Shown here: piece after piece, positions 8,507-16,788 of the stretch
How the letters are laid out: each line of letters begins with the position of its first letter
Position numbering within the stretch: position 1 is the stretch's first letter
Source of the DNA: JAWKWH01 sp041397625
GTDB taxonomy: Bacteria; Pseudomonadota; Alphaproteobacteria; Rhizobiales; Rhizobiaceae
Length of the DNA: 64,000 bases
Direction: 5' to 3'
Assembly: GCA_041397625.1 (NCBI GenBank)
Contig: JAWKWH010000004.1
Location: forward strand, 395,494-459,493
Position numbers and translations under genes: made by a program
Notes under the pieces: model-generated
What the model was told of the DNA's origin: nothing
The model's input: the letters and a program-made list of their open reading frames with translations, nothing else
The model's database searches: none

Positions 8507-9243
8507 AAATCCTCGTTCTAAATCCCAACACCTCCAAGAGAGTGACCGACAAGATCGAAGCTGTCGCCCGCCGGGCCGCCTCAGGCGAAACCAACCTCGA
8601 ATTTGTCACAGCGGCCTATGGGGTGCCGTATATTGCGACCAGAACGGAAGCGGTGATCGGTGCGCAGGTCGCGCTGGAGGTACTGGCGGAACGCTCCGGG
8701 GAATTCGACGCGGCCGTCATCGCGGCATTCGGCGATCCGGGAATCGGGGCGGTTCGGGAGATGTTCGATCTTCCGGTTGTCGGACTTGCGGAAGCCTCGA
8801 TGTTGATGGCTTGTCCTTTGGGTCGCAACTTCTCCATCGTCTCGTTTTCCTCCAGGCTCGAGGCCTGGTATCGCGAATGCGTGCAGTGGCACGGCATGGA
8901 GAATCGCCTGGCCAGCATTCGTATGCTCGATACGCCATTTTCGGACGTCAGCAACGTCCAGGAGGAGATGGAGGACATGCTTGTCGATCTGGCGGAAACG
9001 GCGGTGCGGGAAGACCAGGCGGAAGTGATCATCACCGCGGGAGCACCGCTTGCGGGCCTCGCCAGTCATGTGCGCGACCGCATCTCCGTTCCGGTCGTGG
9101 AGGGCGTTGCGGCGAGTATCAAGCTTGCCGAGGCCATGTGCGCGCTGAACCCGCGCAAGCCGGTCACAGGCTCGTTTCGGCGTCCTGCGGAGAAAAAGAC
9201 GTCGGGCCTCTCCGCGACATTGTCTCGATTGCTGGAAGGATGA
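8503..9243 (+). CDS. Asp/Glu/hydantoin racemase family protein
   Basis: This 246-residue protein has the two-fold pseudo-symmetric Asp/Glu racemase fold: LVLNPNTSKRVTDKI at the N-terminus, AAFGDPGIGAVREMF (74-88), PVVGLAEASM, and IITAGAPLAGLA (176-187). In characterised hydantoin racemases the positions of Ala75 and Gly180 are the catalytic cysteines (C-FGDPG and GCAGM). Neither is Cys here; the cysteines present (104, 126, 213) lie elsewhere. It may be a cysteine-less subfamily with a lyase, isomerase or other role rather than a racemase. It starts with TTG at 8503, overlapping the amidase end, and is last in the operon. Confidence 0.8.
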   Translation: MKILVLNPNTSKRVTDKIEAVARRAASGETNLEFVTAAYGVPYIATRTEAVIGAQVALEVLAERSGEFDAAVIAAFGDPGIGAVREMFDLPVVGLAEASMLMACPLGRNFSIVSFSSRLEAWYRECVQWHGMENRLASIRMLDTPFSDVSNVQEEMEDMLVDLAETAVREDQAEVIITAGAPLAGLASHVRDRISVPVVEGVAASIKLAEAMCALNPRKPVTGSFRRPAEKKTSGLSATLSRLLEG

Positions 9244-9485
9244 CGTTGTCGTTCCGCGCCGATCTCCGAATTGCCGGTCTCGTTGGCAGGCCCCTTCCGG
9301 CGTCGTAGCCGACGAACAACATCTCACAGGATATCGCGCATATGGTTTCTGCGTATCGCACGGAGCCGTGTCGAGTGCGGGAGACGCGAGACCGCAACAA
9401 ACTTGAGGCCTGCGCCACGGAATTCAGTGCCGCGCGGGCGGAGTTGCGCGGACAATCCTGTTTTCATCGCCCGGGAACGGCACAA

Positions 9486-10706
9486 TCAGTGCGCGCGCAC
9501 CTGCACCGTCTCGCCGACTTCGTTGAGTATGCCGCGCAGGGTATCGTAATCCTCGTGCCGGACGCGCATCCATGCGTTGGCCATGTAACCTGCTTCAACA
9601 CCCTGTGTCGGGGTGCCGGGTTCGGGAAAATGGTGGCCGACCACCAGATGGGCATATTTCCCGAGGATCGCATCCACGCCTTCATACCGGGCGACGCGGC
9701 CATCGCCATCGGGTCGAAGGGCTATGATCCCGCAAGCATAACGGCGCGATGGCCGTATCTCGGTGCGATGATGGCAGACCGCAAGCGCCCATTCCCGATA
9801 GAGGTCGAACTCGTTGCCATGGCAGTAGCTGTCCCACTGGCCAACGCCGGGCGGGCGACAGCCGATCTCCGAGAATTTGAGCCCTTTCGGACCGAAGAAC
9901 CACTCCATGTGGGTGGCGGCGGTGCCGATTCCCAGCGCTGCGTTCACTCGCTGGCCCATTTCGCGCAACTCCTGGTATTCAGGCAAGTCGACGCGGTTCG
10001 TTGCGATGATCTGCGGCGAAATCCAGCGGGTGCGCATCGCCTCAAGTACATTCGGATAGTAGTGGCTGACAAAGTCGTGGTGGATTTCGCCATTCACGCT
10101 CAGCGTGTCATAGAACCCTTCATGGCCGTCGACGAACTCTTCGATGGCAATTGGCGCGCCGTCGGCAAGACCGCTCGCCCGGCCTGCCGCTTCCAGTTCC
10201 TCGGCATCTGAGGCCTTGAAGGTACCTGCCGCTCCCGCCGCATCGCGTGGTTTCAGGACAACCGGAAAACCATGGGCGGCGGCGAAGTCGCGAGCCTCCG
10301 CCATGCTGTTTGCGCCGCTGGAGGCGGCGGTCGGCACACCGGCCCTGCGCAGCGCTTCCTTCATTGCGACCTTGTCGCGGCACAGATAAGCCGTATGGAC
10401 CGAGATCCCGGGAATTCCGGTTTTCTCGCGAACCCGCGCAACAGGCAGGATATGGGCTTCGATTACCGCTTCGAGACGATCGACCCACAAATGCTTCTGC
10501 GCCTCGCGGACCGCCCATTCGAGCGCACCCTCATTCGTCACCGACTCGATCTGCTGATAACCGGCAAGCCACCCCCTTGTCTCGTCATCCAGCCAGTCCC
10601 GCGGGCGTTCCCCGATTCCATAGACATTGGCGCCGATTGCGTGAAGCGCCCGGACGAACTGGCGCTGGCTTGCCGGAAATGAGGGCTCGAGAAACAGGAC
10701 GTTCAT
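9486..10706 (-). CDS. ATP-grasp ligase (carbamoyl-phosphate synthase/biotin carboxylase type)
   Basis: This 406-residue ATP-grasp protein has a pre-ATP-grasp Rossmann-like domain (NVLFLEPSFPASQRQFVRAL, about 1-110), an ATP-binding lid (FPVVLKPRDAAGAAG, then IAIEEFVDGHEGF) and a metal-binding end EWFFGPKGLKFSEIGCRPPG. Such enzymes activate a carboxylate as acyl phosphate and join it to an amine or thiol. It is the last gene of the five-gene minus-strand operon and begins four bases after the preceding esterase stop. The product is unknown; pairing with another ATP-grasp protein and a GCS2 ligase suggests assembly of a small peptide-like compound. It is unlikely to be a purine or fatty-acid enzyme because the neighbours do not fit. 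Confidence 0.82.
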   Translation of the reverse strand: MNVLFLEPSFPASQRQFVRALHAIGANVYGIGERPRDWLDDETRGWLAGYQQIESVTNEGALEWAVREAQKHLWVDRLEAVIEAHILPVARVREKTGIPGISVHTAYLCRDKVAMKEALRRAGVPTAASSGANSMAEARDFAAAHGFPVVLKPRDAAGAAGTFKASDAEELEAAGRASGLADGAPIAIEEFVDGHEGFYDTLSVNGEIHHDFVSHYYPNVLEAMRTRWISPQIIATNRVDLPEYQELREMGQRVNAALGIGTAATHMEWFFGPKGLKFSEIGCRPPGVGQWDSYCHGNEFDLYREWALAVCHHRTEIRPSRRYACGIIALRPDGDGRVARYEGVDAILGKYAHLVVGHHFPEPGTPTQGVEAGYMANAWMRVRHEDYDTLRGILNEVGETVQVRAH

Positions 10707-10710
10707 CGCA

Positions 10711-11448
10711 TCACTCCGGCACCAATTCGCTCAGATATTTCGGAACCATGTGACGCCATGTGTTCCAGTCGTGATCCCATTCCCGGCCCCACACATCGAC
10801 CCGGTTCGGCACGCCTTTGCCACCCAGCACTTCGGCCATGCGCCAGGCTTCGGATGGGTTCTCCCAGCGCCCCTCTCCGTAGGCCATGAGGACAAAGCGG
10901 CGCCTGAGCCTGTCGAGGAGCGCGCCTTCGAGGCCCGGCAGGAAGAGCAGCGGCGAGGCGAAATAGAAGTCTTCGGTGCCTTTGAAGCCGAGGAGTCCCT
11001 CGATGTCGAAAGTGCCGCTCATACCGATCGCGGCACGGAACAAGTCCGGGTAGCGGCAGGCGACCGCAACGGCATTGAACGCGCCTATGGAGGCGCCCGC
11101 CGCGATCACCTCGGCCTCCTCGTTCTTGCAGTCCGCACGGATCGCCGGGATTACTTCCCAGGCCACGAACTCCTCGAAGCCGTTCAACAGCCGGCAGCGG
11201 TATTCCACGGAGCCGCGCTTCTCCGTGAGCGCCTTGCCGGCGACGCTGTCACAGGAGTAAACCTTGATCCGGCCCGTCTCGATCATCGGCCAGATCGCGC
11301 CGATGACACCCATGCGGTCGACTTCCTCGGCGTCGCCGCCCGCGGTCGGAAAAAGAAGTACCGGCTGGCCCCAGTGTCCCCAGCGGACGAGCGTTACCTC
11401 CTGGCCTACCCGGTCGGAATGCCACCTACTGGAACTCTTGATCTCCAT
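10711..11448 (-). CDS. Esterase of the alpha/beta-hydrolase fold
   Basis: This 245-residue alpha/beta hydrolase resembles the esterase D / enterochelin-esterase C-terminal domain. The nucleophile elbow is AAGASIGAFNAVAVA, and the likely catalytic His is in EWDHDWNTWRHMV near the end. There is no signal peptide, so it is cytoplasmic. It starts at ATG 11448, after GAGGG, and overlaps the end of the upstream ATP-grasp gene by 23 bases. In-frame sequence further upstream is only the shadow of that gene. Its H-x-W-x-x-W-R end resembles that of the Fes-like esterase of the same operon, suggesting the two act on related substrates. The substrate is unknown. Confidence 0.82.
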   Translation of the reverse strand: MEIKSSSRWHSDRVGQEVTLVRWGHWGQPVLLFPTAGGDAEEVDRMGVIGAIWPMIETGRIKVYSCDSVAGKALTEKRGSVEYRCRLLNGFEEFVAWEVIPAIRADCKNEEAEVIAAGASIGAFNAVAVACRYPDLFRAAIGMSGTFDIEGLLGFKGTEDFYFASPLLFLPGLEGALLDRLRRRFVLMAYGEGRWENPSEAWRMAEVLGGKGVPNRVDVWGREWDHDWNTWRHMVPKYLSELVPE

Positions 11449-12682
11449 GGACGCCCTCGCGCTCGCGCCAGTCCTGGATGCGAGACCAGAACAGCTCGGT
11501 GAACTCATCGATCTCATGCGCCGGAAACAGTGCCGAGACCTTCTGCCAGATGGCGTCGCGCATGATCTCGGATCCAAAGAATTCGTAGGAGAGCTCATCC
11601 AGATGGGCGAGATGCCTGCGACAGAAGTCGCGAAATCTCTCGGTGTCAAAGCGCTTGTGGGCGAGGGCCGCGTAGGCCGTGAGCTTCTCCTCCTGGTTCC
11701 GGTCGCTGTCGGCGATTTTCATGAACGGCTCCCAGTCCATGTTCTTGTGCATCCTGCGTCCCGTCGCGGCGCAGAAAATCGACCAACGCAGGTTCGCCTT
11801 GATCAACCAGGGAAAATGGTAATGCAGCGAGGTGACCTGGCTGTCGGGACAGGCATTGGCAAAATCGATCGGATACCAGGTGCCGTTCTGCAGCAGCGCC
11901 TCGCAGGAGTTGAAATCCCAGCCGAAGAAAGTGTTGATCGTCGCTGTCGTGTTCTCCAGCGTCTTCGCATCCTCGGAATCCAGGAAGTCGGTTTCCATGC
12001 GGTAGCGATCGTGGAGCGGTGCCGACGGGTCGTAATTCACCTTTCGAAACTGCGGACCCAGACCAACGCAGCGCACGAAACGTTCATAGGGCAGCACGGC
12101 TTTCTGGAGGTTCATGACCTCGGTCCCACTGGCGTCGTAGGCGCGGTGCAGGTCGGTCGCATTGTCGATCTTCGAGACCCCCTTCCAGCCGCCGCCGTGA
12201 TAGGGCTTCATAAAGAACGGGTAGCCGATCTCTTCGCCGATATCGTCGAGCGAGAACAGCCGGGCATATTTTTTCAGCGTCGCATCGAGGTCCTCGGAAG
12301 GATCATATGCCTTCGGCGGCAGCATCCATGTCTCGGGAATGGCAAGGCCGAGCCGCATCATCGCAGCATACGACGTATGCTTTTCGTTGGACTGTAGGGA
12401 CCAGGGATTGTTGTAGACATAGAGATCGTTGAGGACGATCGCCTTCTTGATCCATTCGCGACTGACCGAATACCAATGCGTCAGCCGGTCGATGACCACA
12501 TCATACCTGACCGGCTGCCGCAGATCGAATGGTTCGATGGTAACCCGCTCGCAATCGATCCGGATTGTATCGCGGCCCCGCTTGATCTGCGGGTCGAGGC
12601 GCTCGAGCAGGCCCTCATAGCAGATCGGCCAGCAGATATCGGCTCCGAGCGACAGGCCTATCCGGGCAGTGCGGGTCACCAT
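11426..12682 (-). CDS. ATP-grasp ligase (RimK/glutathione-synthetase-like)
   Basis: This 418-residue protein has an N-terminal domain (IGLSLGADICWPICYE onwards) and a central ATP-grasp region. QSNEKHTSYAAMMRLG fits the pre-grasp helix, YPFFMKPYHGGGWKGVS the ATP-binding lysine and glycine loop, and WYPIDFANACPDSQVTSL the metal-binding acidic/Asn segment. A C-terminal helical tail (about 330-418) is longer than in RimK. It probably ligates an amino acid or carboxylate. The start at ATG 12682 is set by GGAGGGG a few bases upstream; six extra codons precede it in frame. It is the third gene in the operon, 28 bases after the Fes-like esterase. Confidence 0.78.
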   Translation of the reverse strand: MVTRTARIGLSLGADICWPICYEGLLERLDPQIKRGRDTIRIDCERVTIEPFDLRQPVRYDVVIDRLTHWYSVSREWIKKAIVLNDLYVYNNPWSLQSNEKHTSYAAMMRLGLAIPETWMLPPKAYDPSEDLDATLKKYARLFSLDDIGEEIGYPFFMKPYHGGGWKGVSKIDNATDLHRAYDASGTEVMNLQKAVLPYERFVRCVGLGPQFRKVNYDPSAPLHDRYRMETDFLDSEDAKTLENTTATINTFFGWDFNSCEALLQNGTWYPIDFANACPDSQVTSLHYHFPWLIKANLRWSIFCAATGRRMHKNMDWEPFMKIADSDRNQEEKLTAYAALAHKRFDTERFRDFCRRHLAHLDELSYEFFGSEIMRDAIWQKVSALFPAHEIDEFTELFWSRIQDWREREGVHGDQEFQ

Positions 12683-12710
12683 CAGATCCCCTCCGTGCAC
12701 CGCCGCCTGT

Positions 12711-13874
12711 TCAGGCGGCTTCTTGCTCGCGCAGGACCCACATCAATCCGTCGCGCAACTGGTCGCGCCAATTGTGCCAGTGGTGACCGTCCCACGCGGT
12801 TTTCAGGAGAACATCAACGCCGCGCTGACGCAAGAAGTTTGCAAGGGCTATGTTCTCGCTGGCGAGCCCTTCCAGTTCTCCGGTGGAGACAAAGGCGCGG
12901 GTTCTGGCAAGATCGGGTGCACGATGGATCGCGCGCACCAGACGGGCGACACGGTGAAAAACCGGATGCGGTCGCGCCGTGAGCTTGTGATCGTCGAAGA
13001 TGAACGAACCGGATTTCAGAACCAGCCCGCCGAAAACGCCGGGATATCGAAATGCCGTGGACAGCGATGCCACCGCGCCGAGGCTTGCTCCAAGAAGGAT
13101 GCGGTCGCTCGGTATGGGGCTGACCGTCGTTTCCTCGGAAATCGCCGGCATCAGCTCGTCGACCACGTAGCGCGCGTGCCTGCGTCCGCGGGTATATTCC
13201 TCGATCCGCTTGTGGGTCTGGATCAGCACGGCGGTCACGGGCGGGATGTCGCCCGCCTCGATGAGGTTGTCGAGCGAAACGGTGAGATCGGCATATGTAT
13301 TGAAGTCATGGCCGTCGTGGATCACGACGACCGGGTATCCGGATGGTCCGGCGGGGCGCGCCGGACGATAGAGGAATTCCTCGCGGGTCTCGGCGAAGAC
13401 CGTGCTTGCGACGCGGAGCGCCACGATCTCCCCCTTCGGCGCGCCCTGCGGCCGGGTCCAGGCGGGGCGTTCGTAGCCCCACGTGCGGCAGACCGAATTC
13501 TCGCCGAATGGATCCCCCGCACGCTCGCGGTTCAGGGGATCGAGCATCCACTCCTCATGGCCCCGACGGTGTATTGCGAGCTTGTATTCGAACCGACCGC
13601 CGTCCGGGACATCGAGAAGCAGGACCCAGATCTTCGTACCGGGGATGCGCTGGAACGGTTCCCGGTCGATCCCGGCATGAATCCAGCGGATCAGCTCGAC
13701 CCGGTCGGCGTCTCCGGTCCAGGCAAACGTGACCCCGCCCGGCTCGGCAACGGGAAAACGCTGCTCCGCGAGGAACGCCACGACCTTCTCGTCCGTGGGC
13801 TTGCCGGACAAGAACAGCGGCGCAAATAGCTCGGGCGGTTGCACAGGCGTGATTGGGCAGACGTCTTGATTCAT
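12711..13874 (-). CDS. Fes-like (enterochelin-esterase type) hydrolase
   Basis: This 387-residue protein has the two-part build of Fes esterases. The N-terminal beta-rich E-set domain (about 1-175) includes VTFAWTGDADRVELIRW and VPDGGRFEYKLAIHRRG. The C-terminal alpha/beta-hydrolase domain has the elbow RILLGASLGAVASLS and a probable catalytic His in WDGHHWHNWRDQL. Fes proteins cleave ester bonds of ferric trilactone siderophores in the cytoplasm. No siderophore synthetase or receptor gene is near, and the neighbours are amide ligases, so another ester or thioester substrate is as likely. It is the second gene of the operon, 35 bases after the GCS2 ligase. Confidence 0.82.
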   Translation of the reverse strand: MNQDVCPITPVQPPELFAPLFLSGKPTDEKVVAFLAEQRFPVAEPGGVTFAWTGDADRVELIRWIHAGIDREPFQRIPGTKIWVLLLDVPDGGRFEYKLAIHRRGHEEWMLDPLNRERAGDPFGENSVCRTWGYERPAWTRPQGAPKGEIVALRVASTVFAETREEFLYRPARPAGPSGYPVVVIHDGHDFNTYADLTVSLDNLIEAGDIPPVTAVLIQTHKRIEEYTRGRRHARYVVDELMPAISEETTVSPIPSDRILLGASLGAVASLSTAFRYPGVFGGLVLKSGSFIFDDHKLTARPHPVFHRVARLVRAIHRAPDLARTRAFVSTGELEGLASENIALANFLRQRGVDVLLKTAWDGHHWHNWRDQLRDGLMWVLREQEAA

Positions 13875-13909
13875 GATTGTTCGGAGTGGGGCCGGTACAC
13901 GACCGTGCG

Positions 13910-15082
13910 TTACTTAAGTGTCGTCTCGGCCACTTGCAAGCCGGGTCCCGCCGGTATCGCGGTTTGCTCGATCAGCCAGTCGACGACCGCGATCTGCGCT
14001 TCGCGCTCAGTTGCGCCGGCTGCAAGCGCATGGTGGAACACTTTCAGCTGGTGATCCGCACTGGAACCTCGCCGGGCGATAACGCGGGCGTTTTCCACTT
14101 CCTCGATGCAGCCGAGCTCCTCGGCAAAGGGTCGTATCAACTCCACCAGTTCGTCCGTCAATTCGCTGAATGGAACGAGCTTGCGTTTGCCGAAGTCGGC
14201 CATTTCAGCTTCCACGCCATACCGCTGAGCCCGCCATTTGTTTTCTGCCAACAGGATACGGCGATAGTAGCGACGCCTCTCATTATTCGCCCTGAGATGA
14301 CAGAGATAGGCAAGGATCGACTGGTAAAGGGCCGCGATCGTCAGCCCGTCCTCAAGCCAGGTACAAATGTCGCAAATCCGTATCTCGAGCGTCGGGTGCT
14401 TGCCCGAGGGCCGGATGTCCCACCAGATTTTCGACGGATCTGAGACCATGCCGCAGGCCGCCAGATCGTCGAGCAGGTCGGTCCAGTCGTTCCAGTTCTC
14501 GAACACTTCGGGAAAGCCGGAACGCGGCAGGTCGCCGATAATGATCGGACGAAATGCCTTCAGTCCGGTGTCGTGACCCTCCCAGAACGGCGAGGACGTC
14601 GAAAGCGCCAGAAGGTGCGGCATGAAGTAGCTCATCTGGCTCATCAGGTCGACGCGCAGATTCTTATCCGCGATCCCGGCATGGACATGCATGCCGCAGA
14701 TTGCCATGCGCCGCGCCAGCGAGCGGTGTTCGGCGCCGAGGATGCGGTATCTGTCCATGTCCACCGGCTCCTGTTCGGTCCAATGGGCCCAGGGATGGGT
14801 GGACGCCGCGATCATGCGCATGCCGAAATCCCTGGCGGTCGCGGCGATTGTGCGGCGAAGGGCGGTCAGCTCCGTACGGGCAGCCGCGATTGTCGGGCAG
14901 ACGCTCGTGCCGATCTCGACCTGGCACCGAAGGAACTCATGCGTCACGCGGTCATCGAGCTCGGCCTTGCAGCGCGCCATGAATTCCGCCGGCGGACGGG
15001 CGGCGAGGTCACGGGTTTCCACGTCGACCAGGAGGTACTCCTCCTCGATCCCGAGCGACAGGCCTTCACCGGCGGCATTCAT
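13910..15082 (-). CDS. Carboxylate-amine ligase, GCS2/YbdK family
   Basis: This protein of about 390 residues belongs to glutamate-cysteine ligase family 2. The N-terminal SLGIEEEYLLVDVETRD carries the catalytic acidic cluster, CGMHVHAGIADKNLRV is the conserved His-x-His strand, and WWDIRPSGKHPTLEIRICD is the C-terminal substrate and metal segment. Family members ligate glutamate or related carboxylates to an amine through an acyl phosphate; E. coli YbdK has weak gamma-glutamylcysteine activity. It is the first gene of the five-gene operon. The ATG at 15082 is preferred over a TTG at 15097 that has no room for a ribosome binding site. It is probably not the cell's main glutathione enzyme, given the dedicated neighbours (inference). 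Confidence 0.85.
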   Translation of the reverse strand: MNAAGEGLSLGIEEEYLLVDVETRDLAARPPAEFMARCKAELDDRVTHEFLRCQVEIGTSVCPTIAAARTELTALRRTIAATARDFGMRMIAASTHPWAHWTEQEPVDMDRYRILGAEHRSLARRMAICGMHVHAGIADKNLRVDLMSQMSYFMPHLLALSTSSPFWEGHDTGLKAFRPIIIGDLPRSGFPEVFENWNDWTDLLDDLAACGMVSDPSKIWWDIRPSGKHPTLEIRICDICTWLEDGLTIAALYQSILAYLCHLRANNERRRYYRRILLAENKWRAQRYGVEAEMADFGKRKLVPFSELTDELVELIRPFAEELGCIEEVENARVIARRGSSADHQLKVFHHALAAGATEREAQIAVVDWLIEQTAIPAGPGLQVAETTLK

Positions 15083-15130
15083 CTGGCAAAATTCCAACTC
15101 CCGCTAGGGTCCGGGGCATTCGGCCTCGTC

Positions 15131-15159
15131 AATAAAGCCCCAGCTTCCGCCGCGGTCAA
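15131..15159 (-). promoter_or_regulatory. Possible sigma-70 promoter of the ligase/esterase operon
   Basis: On the minus strand TTGACC (15159-15154) and TTTATT (15136-15131) are separated by 17 bases, about 50 bases before the first gene of the operon. The match is five of six and four of six to the consensus. No operator was recognised. Confidence 0.35.
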
Positions 15160-15247
15160 TCGGCTTGCATTTCTCGGCAGCGTTTCGCGGCGGGTCGTGG
15201 ATCCAAACCACGTCGACCACCCTGGTTTCCAGCGGTTTGCGCAATCG

Positions 15248-15751
15248 TCAAATTTCCAGGCTGAACGGCTCGCCCTCATAGGCATCAGCGCCACGGCCGA
15301 TCGCGGCGACGGCTGCCGACATGCGGCCGTCGCGGCCAAGCGCGGCATCTCCGAGCGACACGATCAGCGGATTGGGCGTCGCCGAGGGCGATTTCTGTCG
15401 CAGCGTAACGGCCAGCGCCGCCTCGCCGCGCTCCGGCGCCAGCGCGCAGGCGATCACATAGGCCGCAGCCGTCGAACGGCTGATGCCAGCATAGCAATTG
15501 ATCACCAGAGGACGGCTCCTGTCCCAGGACGACGCAAAGTCGAGCAGCGTCGCCACATGACCGGCGCCCGGCGGCGTATGGCCCGGTATCGGCGCGACAA
15601 TGTCGTGCATGGTCAGATGCAGATGGCGTTCGGCGGCGATCTCCCGCGGCCGCGTGAACGCGCTGCCTGCGGTGAGCAGGCTGACAAGATGCGAAGCACC
15701 CGATGAACGCACCACATCGTCAAGCCGCGACAGCGGCGTCACATGGATCAT
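15248..15751 (-). CDS. Tyrosine-phosphatase-like protein of the cob cluster
   Basis: This 167-residue cytoplasmic protein has the Cys-x5-Arg phosphatase loop: PLVINCYAGISRSTAAA fits C-x-x-G-x-S-R-S. An Asp in the preceding LTMHDIVAP segment could be the general acid. It is a compact member of the dual-specificity/tyrosine phosphatase fold. Its ATG overlaps the cobC stop (TGATG at 15753-15749), so it is co-translated with cobC. Proteins of this kind accompany cobC and cobD in related rhizobia, but no role in cobalamin synthesis is established. One idea is removal of phosphate from a side-chain intermediate such as threonine or aminopropanol phosphate (inference). Confidence 0.75.
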   Translation of the reverse strand: MIHVTPLSRLDDVVRSSGASHLVSLLTAGSAFTRPREIAAERHLHLTMHDIVAPIPGHTPPGAGHVATLLDFASSWDRSRPLVINCYAGISRSTAAAYVIACALAPERGEAALAVTLRQKSPSATPNPLIVSLGDAALGRDGRMSAAVAAIGRGADAYEGEPFSLEI

Positions 15752-16788
15752 CACGCCGCCCGTTCCATCCAGCGGACAAGCGCATTGTTGAGCCGCCGCC
15801 ATTCCGCGTCGCCGCCCGGAAGCCCGAAGCGCAGGCATTGCGGACGATCGGCAAAGGCGCGCGCCAGAATTCCGGCCCGGCCCAAATGCGAAAACAGCAT
15901 GCCGGCCTCCTCATGACGGACGAGCCGGAACAGGCCGGTGCCGCCTACCGATTCGAGACCGCTGCCGGTAAGCAGAGCGGCAAGCCGCTCCGCGTCCGCA
16001 AAAATTTGTTTGCGCGTGGCGATCTGCCAGTCACGATCCGCCAAGGCGCAAAGGCCGTATTCCAGGGCCGGACCCGAGACCGGCCATGGACCGAGCGCGG
16101 CGCGCAGCCGGTCGGCGACCGCTTCGGTGGCGATGGCAAAGCTGAGCCTTAGACCGGCAAGCCCGTAGAACTTGCCGAACGATTTGAGCACAACGATGTT
16201 GCCAGCGCCGAGATCGCCGGCCAGCGAATGGCCTTGCGGCGCCACATCCATGAATGCCTCGTCGACGAGCAGCAGCCCGCCATGCCGCTCCAGGTCTTGG
16301 GCCAGAGTCCGGAGATCATCCGCCTCGATCAGCCGACCGTCGGGATTGTTGGGATTGACCACCACCCCAAGGTCCGCCTCGGCCAACAGGGCCGGATCCG
16401 GAACTGTCTCGACCCGGTGGCCGGCAAGCGCCGCACAGCGGCCGTGCTCCGAATAGGTCGGTCCGAGAATGCGTGCCAGACCAGCCGGCCGCAACCCCGC
16501 GATAAGCGGCAGCAGCGGCTGGGTACCCGGCGACACGACGACATGGTCTGGCGAGCGGGCCTCGTAGGCGGCGGCGGCGAGCGCGGCCAGTCTGGCCACG
16601 CGGCCGGGTTCGGGAAGTCGCGTCAGGGCCTTGGCGGGAAGCTCAAAAACCGGATAGGAGTGCGGATTGATCCCGGTCGACAGGTCGATCCACGGTTCCG
16701 GCGCATCGGCAAACAGCGCCCTGGCGTGGTCGAGGCTACCGCCGTGGTCGCCAGGAAAACTCCCGGTGGTTTCAGGTCTGGGCACCAT
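15751..16788 (-). CDS. cobC: Threonine-phosphate decarboxylase CobC
   Basis: This PLP-dependent fold-type I enzyme of about 345 residues makes (R)-1-amino-2-propanol phosphate, the linker of the cobalamin nucleotide loop. LSTGINPHSYPVFELP is the CobC/CobD entry motif, VVVNPNNPDG binds the cofactor, VDEAFMD supplies the aspartate, and SFGKFYGLAGLRLSF holds the PLP lysine. Two start codons exist, ATG 16797 and ATG 16788. The second lies base to base against the cobD start on the opposite strand and is used here; the first would overlap cobD by 11 bases. It works with CobD to supply and attach the aminopropanol arm. Confidence 0.92.
   Translation of the reverse strand: MVPRPETTGSFPGDHGGSLDHARALFADAPEPWIDLSTGINPHSYPVFELPAKALTRLPEPGRVARLAALAAAAYEARSPDHVVVSPGTQPLLPLIAGLRPAGLARILGPTYSEHGRCAALAGHRVETVPDPALLAEADLGVVVNPNNPDGRLIEADDLRTLAQDLERHGGLLLVDEAFMDVAPQGHSLAGDLGAGNIVVLKSFGKFYGLAGLRLSFAIATEAVADRLRAALGPWPVSGPALEYGLCALADRDWQIATRKQIFADAERLAALLTGSGLESVGGTGLFRLVRHEEAGMLFSHLGRAGILARAFADRPQCLRFGLPGGDAEWRRLNNALVRWMERAA

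Noticed and set aside
9244..9485. Terminator between the convergent racemase-like and ATP-grasp genes
   Set aside because: No stem-loop with T-run was seen in this 242-base spacer; nothing else recognisable is in it.
11264..12397. 377-codon plus-strand frame opposite the ATP-grasp/esterase genes
   Set aside because: The minus strand shows ATP-grasp and hydrolase motifs with good starts; the plus frame shows none.
12669..13829. 386-codon plus-strand frame opposite the Fes-like gene
   Set aside because: It is a shadow of the Fes-like coding sequence; no motif, and composition is skewed to Arg, Gly and Asp.
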